NCBI RefSeq assembly: GCF_009712225.1 | Contig: NZ_WASP01000001.1 | Location: 1 to 64,000, forward strand | DNA from: Desulfovibrio sp. | GTDB lineage: Bacteria; Desulfobacterota; Desulfovibrionia; Desulfovibrionales; Desulfovibrionaceae | Direction: 5' to 3' | DNA length: 64,000 nucleotides | Part shown: positions 60,851 to 64,000 of the stretch, piece by piece | How the letters are laid out: every line of letters begins with the position of its first letter | How positions within the stretch are numbered: the stretch's first letter is position 1 | The notes under the pieces: model-generated | Database searches by the model: none | Seen by the model: only the letters and a program-made list of their open reading frames with translations | What the model was told of the DNA's origin: nothing | Made by a program: the position numbers and the translations under genes

Positions 60851-61855
60851 TTACTTGTTGGTCTTAAGGAAGGTCTTGGCGCGAGCCGCTTCGGGCGAGT
60901 TGGGGTATTTCTTGATCAGCTCTTCAAGGCGGGCCTTGGCGGCGGCAGCCTGATTGAGCTTGCTGAAGCTGATGCCCTGCTTGAGGTAGGCACCGGGTGC
61001 GCTGGAGGACGAGGGGTACTTCTTGATGACCGCGTCATAAGCCAGCGCCGCGTCGGCAAACTGGTTGCGCTGGAAGTAGCACTCGGCCAGGTAATACTGG
61101 GCTTCGGGAGCCTGACTGTGGTCTTTGTAGTTTTTCAGAAAATCAGAAAACGAGCGCTGAGCTTCATCGTACTTTCTGGCATTGTACGAATTTACACCGG
61201 CGTCAAAAAGCGCCAGCGAAATGTCTTTTTTGGGAGCCTGAACCTGCGGCTCGGGCTGGGGGCTGGGCTGGCCCCATGTGCTGGAACTGGGGTTGATGAC
61301 GCCCTGAGGCGGCGTGGAAACCGCGCCCTGGTCGCCCGCGGCAGAAGCCGCCGCATAGCCCGTGGTGCCAGCTGCCAGACCGCCAGCGGCGGCCTGCCCG
61401 TAAGAGGGCTGCCCATAGCTGGGCTGGCTGAAAGCGGGCGCAGCCTGAGGAGCAGCCTGAGGAGCCGCCTGGGGCGCAAACTGGGGTGCAGAGCCGGAAC
61501 CACCGCTGCTCATGGGATCACCCAGATTCAGGTTCAGCGCCATGCTGCGCTCAACCTGACGCAATGCTTCGTCGTGCGCACGCACGCGGGCCACCAGGGC
61601 ATGTGCGCCACCGGCATTCTGAATGTCGTCAAGCTGCCCCTTGAGCGTGTTTACTTCCTGACGCAAGGTCTGAAGCTGGTTCCAGGCATCGGCCTGAGCC
61701 GGTTGCATCTGGCGCAGCTGCATGTCTTGCTGTTGCACCTGCTGTTCCAGTGAAATGCTGCCGTTGCCGCTGCTGGTGCTGCCGCCCATGCAGCCACTGA
61801 GGGGCAGAGCCGTGCAGGCCAGGGCCAGAATGTACAGAGAACGGAGTGTGCGCAT
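60851..61855 (-). CDS. Lipoprotein with coiled coil and TPR repeats (CpoB/YbgF-like)
   Basis: A 334-residue protein with a lipoprotein signal LALACTALPLSGC (Cys near residue 22) and a coiled-coil region (QQVQQQDMQLRQMQ ... QTLRQEVNTLKGQLDDI). A Gln/Ala/Pro/Ser-rich linker (APQAAPQAAP) leads to C-terminal TPR repeats (FDAGVNSYNARKYDEAQRSFSDFLKNY and two more, ending ARAKTFLKTNK). This matches CpoB, which links Tol-Pal and peptidoglycan synthesis, but tol-pal genes are not adjacent. GAGGG lies about 5 nt before ATG 61855. Confidence 0.83.
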   Translation of the reverse strand: MRTLRSLYILALACTALPLSGCMGGSTSSGNGSISLEQQVQQQDMQLRQMQPAQADAWNQLQTLRQEVNTLKGQLDDIQNAGGAHALVARVRAHDEALRQVERSMALNLNLGDPMSSGGSGSAPQFAPQAAPQAAPQAAPAFSQPSYGQPSYGQAAAGGLAAGTTGYAAASAAGDQGAVSTPPQGVINPSSSTWGQPSPQPEPQVQAPKKDISLALFDAGVNSYNARKYDEAQRSFSDFLKNYKDHSQAPEAQYYLAECYFQRNQFADAALAYDAVIKKYPSSSSAPGAYLKQGISFSKLNQAAAAKARLEELIKKYPNSPEAARAKTFLKTNK

Positions 61856-61866
61856 AGTACCCTCTT

Positions 61867-62073
61867 TCAATTTTGCACTTTTCCCAGAACTTTTTTACGT
61901 CCGGTGAAAATATAGATTATTCCTCCCACAATCGGCAGAAAAACTACCAGCACAAGCCACAGGGCGCGCTGTTGCGGGTTTTCAAACTCGTGTCCCCAGA
62001 TGTGCAGAATGCTCCACAATGTGGGAATCATGGGGAACATTACCACAAGCACATGCCACCAATGAAAGATCAT
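61867..62073 (-). CDS. Small PLDc_N-domain membrane protein
   Basis: A 68-residue protein with two hydrophobic segments and the phospholipase D-nuclease N-terminal pattern ([26 protein letters not shown]). It is a membrane anchor domain without catalytic parts; function unknown. Its start overlaps the lspA stop codon by 4 bp, so it is co-translated with lspA. Confidence 0.8.
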   Translation of the reverse strand: MIFHWWHVLVVMFPMIPTLWSILHIWGHEFENPQQRALWLVLVVFLPIVGGIIYIFTGRKKVLGKVQN

Positions 62074-62597
62074 GCTGTTCCTCCCTTGCCGGGGGTTGGT
62101 TTGCCGTCCTTGCGGTCGGCAGCAGCCTGGGGCTTGCGCCAGAGAATCAGGCAGGCGAGCACAGCGCCCACAAATATGGCCGAATCGGCCACGTTAAAGG
62201 CAGGCCAGTGCCAGTCGCCCCAATAAACATCCAGAAAGTCCACCACAGCGCGGAAGCGCACGCGGTCAACCAGATTGCCCAGCGCGCCGCCCATCACCAG
62301 GCCCAGAGCCGTAAACAGCCAGGGGTCTTCGTCAGAGCTGCGCACAAGCATGATTATGGCCCACACCGCCACAACCGTGGCGACGAGAAACAGCCAGAAC
62401 TGCCACTCGATGTCAGACCTGTTCAGAAAGCCGAATGCCGCACCCCTGTTGCGGATATTGACCAGGTCAAACAGCCCGGCAATAACCGTAATGGGTCTGT
62501 GCTCCGGTATGAACTGCATGACGGCCCACTTGCTTGCCTGGTCGAGAACCATGGCAACAATGGCCGCAATGCCGAGTATTCTATAGCGCCTTGGCAT
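62070..62597 (-). CDS. lspA: Lipoprotein signal peptidase LspA
   Basis: A 175-residue membrane aspartic peptidase with four TM helices. Motifs include [43 protein letters not shown] (first catalytic Asp) and [12 protein letters not shown] (second Asp). It cleaves the signal peptide of diacylated prolipoproteins; the CpoB-like and GH13-like lipoproteins in this window would be substrates. It starts 5 bp after ileS, the classic ileS-lspA pair. Confidence 0.96.
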   Translation of the reverse strand: MPRRYRILGIAAIVAMVLDQASKWAVMQFIPEHRPITVIAGLFDLVNIRNRGAAFGFLNRSDIEWQFWLFLVATVVAVWAIIMLVRSSDEDPWLFTALGLVMGGALGNLVDRVRFRAVVDFLDVYWGDWHWPAFNVADSAIFVGAVLACLILWRKPQAAADRKDGKPTPGKGGTA

Positions 62598-62602
62598 TCG
62601 TG

Positions 62603-64000
62603 TTACGCATCCATGCCCTTGATAACAGCGGCGCAACGCGGGCACAGCGTGGGATGCGCAGCATCCGTGCCAAGCTCGGTGCTGTATATCCAGCAGCGTT
62701 CGCACTTTTCGCCGTGGGCCTTCTCCACCCCAATGGCCAGACCGGCGATTTCTTCATCGCGGTAGGCATCCTGCGGGGCGTTTTCAATGGGCTGCAGGGC
62801 AATCTGCGAAACAATGCAGAAAGCGCGCAGGTCGGTATTCAGGCTTTCAATACGCTGGCGCAGCTCGTCGGCCACAAAAAGGGTCACACGCGTGTCGAGC
62901 GAGTGGCCGATAACGCCATCGCGGCGCATGGGTTCAATGGCCTTGGTGGTAGCGCCACGCACGGCGGTGAGCACTGTCCAGTCGTCGCGCTTGCCTTCTT
63001 CAAGCAGGAAGGGAGCGGAATCGACCGGTTGCAGTGCAAATACCGTGGGTTCCGTGCCGCGCAGACCTGCGGGCAGATGGGCGTAGATTTCCTCTGCCGT
63101 AAAGGAGAGTACCGGGGCCATGTCGCGCAGCAGCATGCCGAGTATGTGCCACATGGCAGTCTGGGCAGAGCGGCGCTCCACGCTGGTGGGGCCCGAGGCG
63201 TAGAGGCGGTCTTTCAGAATATCCAGATACATGGACGAAAGATCCGTCACGCAGTAGTTGTGCAGTGTGTGGTAAACCTTGTGGAAGTCAAAATCCATGT
63301 AGGCCTGCTGCACGCGGTCATGCACGCGCGCGGCGGCATCAAGGGCAAAGCGGTCGAGCGGCAGCAGATCGTCCAGCGGCAGCAGATCGTCCTTGCCCAG
63401 GCCTTCCAGGTTGCCCAGAATATAGCGGCAGGTATTGCGAATGCGGCGGTAGGCATCCACAAGGCGGCCCAGAATTTCGTCTGAAATGCGGATGTCTTCG
63501 CGATATTCCACAGAAGAAACCCACAGGCGCACGATTTCCGCGCCAAACTTTTCAATCAGCTCTTGCGGCGCAATGACGTTGCCAATGGATTTGGACATCT
63601 TGCGGCCTTCGCCGTCCACCACGTAGCCGTGGGTAAGCACAGACTTGTAGGGAGCCCGCTTGCGTGTGCCCTCGCTGACCAGCAGCGAGCTGTGGAACCA
63701 GCCACGGTGCTGGTCTGAACCTTCAAGGTACAGGTCGGCGGGGTAGGCCAGTTCCGGGCGCTGTTCAAGCACGGCGGCAAAGCTGGTGCCAGAATCAAAC
63801 CACACGTCCAGAATGTCTGTTTCGCGCTTCCAGTGATTGCCGCCGCAGTGGGGGCAGGCAAGGCCCTGAGGCACTATTTCCGAAAGCTCGGCCTCGTACC
63901 AGTAGTCGCAGCCCGTGGGGTGCTTGGCAAACTTGTCGCAGATGTCGCGCATCCACGTGGGGTCGTTCCAGGCTTCGCCGCAGTCTTCGCACAGCAGGGC
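62603..64000 (-). CDS. ileS: Isoleucyl-tRNA synthetase, C-terminal half (N-terminus outside the window)
   Basis: 466 codons are visible, open to the window edge. The KMSKS motif is in [23 protein letters not shown] and [16 protein letters not shown] are class Ia core signatures. The anticodon-binding domain and a C-terminal zinc site (CERCW...CPRCA) end the protein. It charges tRNA-Ile. A duplicated hexapeptide DDLLPL lies in the helical region. It is the first gene seen of the ileS-lspA-PLDc_N-CpoB run. Confidence 0.96.
   Translation of the reverse strand, partial: ALLCEDCGEAWNDPTWMRDICDKFAKHPTGCDYWYEAELSEIVPQGLACPHCGGNHWKRETDILDVWFDSGTSFAAVLEQRPELAYPADLYLEGSDQHRGWFHSSLLVSEGTRKRAPYKSVLTHGYVVDGEGRKMSKSIGNVIAPQELIEKFGAEIVRLWVSSVEYREDIRISDEILGRLVDAYRRIRNTCRYILGNLEGLGKDDLLPLDDLLPLDRFALDAAARVHDRVQQAYMDFDFHKVYHTLHNYCVTDLSSMYLDILKDRLYASGPTSVERRSAQTAMWHILGMLLRDMAPVLSFTAEEIYAHLPAGLRGTEPTVFALQPVDSAPFLLEEGKRDDWTVLTAVRGATTKAIEPMRRDGVIGHSLDTRVTLFVADELRQRIESLNTDLRAFCIVSQIALQPIENAPQDAYRDEEIAGLAIGVEKAHGEKCERCWIYSTELGTDAAHPTLCPRCAAVIKGMDA

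Overview
The window looks like chromosome of a delta-proteobacterial sulfate reducer of the Desulfovibrio type. The main reasons are a selenocysteine formate dehydrogenase operon in the order alpha, beta, fdhE, tetraheme cytochrome c3, an adenosylcobalamin-dependent ribonucleotide reductase, a giant Ig-repeat adhesin, and GC-rich genes separated by very AT-rich spacers. This assignment is inference. No rRNA, tRNA, CRISPR array, insertion sequence or prophage was seen.

Layout. 1-3160 (-): 5' part of a giant repetitive adhesin cut by the window edge. 3.9-12.2 kb: glycosyltransferase, secreted ricin-lectin protein, chemoreceptor, K+ channel, a 1-kb AT-rich spacer before a MucR/Ros regulator, gmhB, fliM. 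12.4-19.4 kb (+): RACo-like ferredoxin/ASKHA protein coupled to an Rsm22-type Fe-S methyltransferase with Arg/Asp-rich tails, then B12-dependent nrdJ. 19.5-27.3 kb: membrane proteins, murJ-rnr, a BI-1 protein, a periplasmic cyclophilin and an HxlR regulator. 27.4-33.2 kb: flavin reductase, ruvC, an MlaE-type permease, a SPOR protein, argS, fabD. 33.4-44.4 kb: rsmG, an STT3/PglB oligosaccharyltransferase, rlmH/tsaC, a MarR regulator, NUDIX-UbiD-nadE, glpX and a small secreted protein. 44.7-51.1 kb (-): a GT-C-like membrane protein, a lipoprotein with a degenerate GH13 fold, mazG, cvpA and a frameshifted transglutaminase. 51.2-59.8 kb (+): a molybdoenzyme block (mobA, FmdE-MoeA fusion, fdhA with in-frame UGA, fdhB, fdhE, cytochrome c3). 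60.1-64 kb (-): cheZ, cpoB, a PLDc_N protein, lspA and ileS (partial).

Functional picture. The 51-60 kb block combines cofactor maturation (MobA adds GMP; the FmdE-MoeA fusion may handle Mo or W) with a Tat-exported selenoenzyme formate dehydrogenase that would pass electrons to periplasmic cytochrome c3. Palindromes sit upstream of fdhA, and the fdhE leader has a candidate molybdenum/tungsten-cofactor riboswitch with mutually exclusive pairings next to the ribosome binding site. That leader, the RACo/Rsm22/nrdJ neighbourhood and the GH13-like lipoprotein/GT-C pair are the best candidates for something undescribed.
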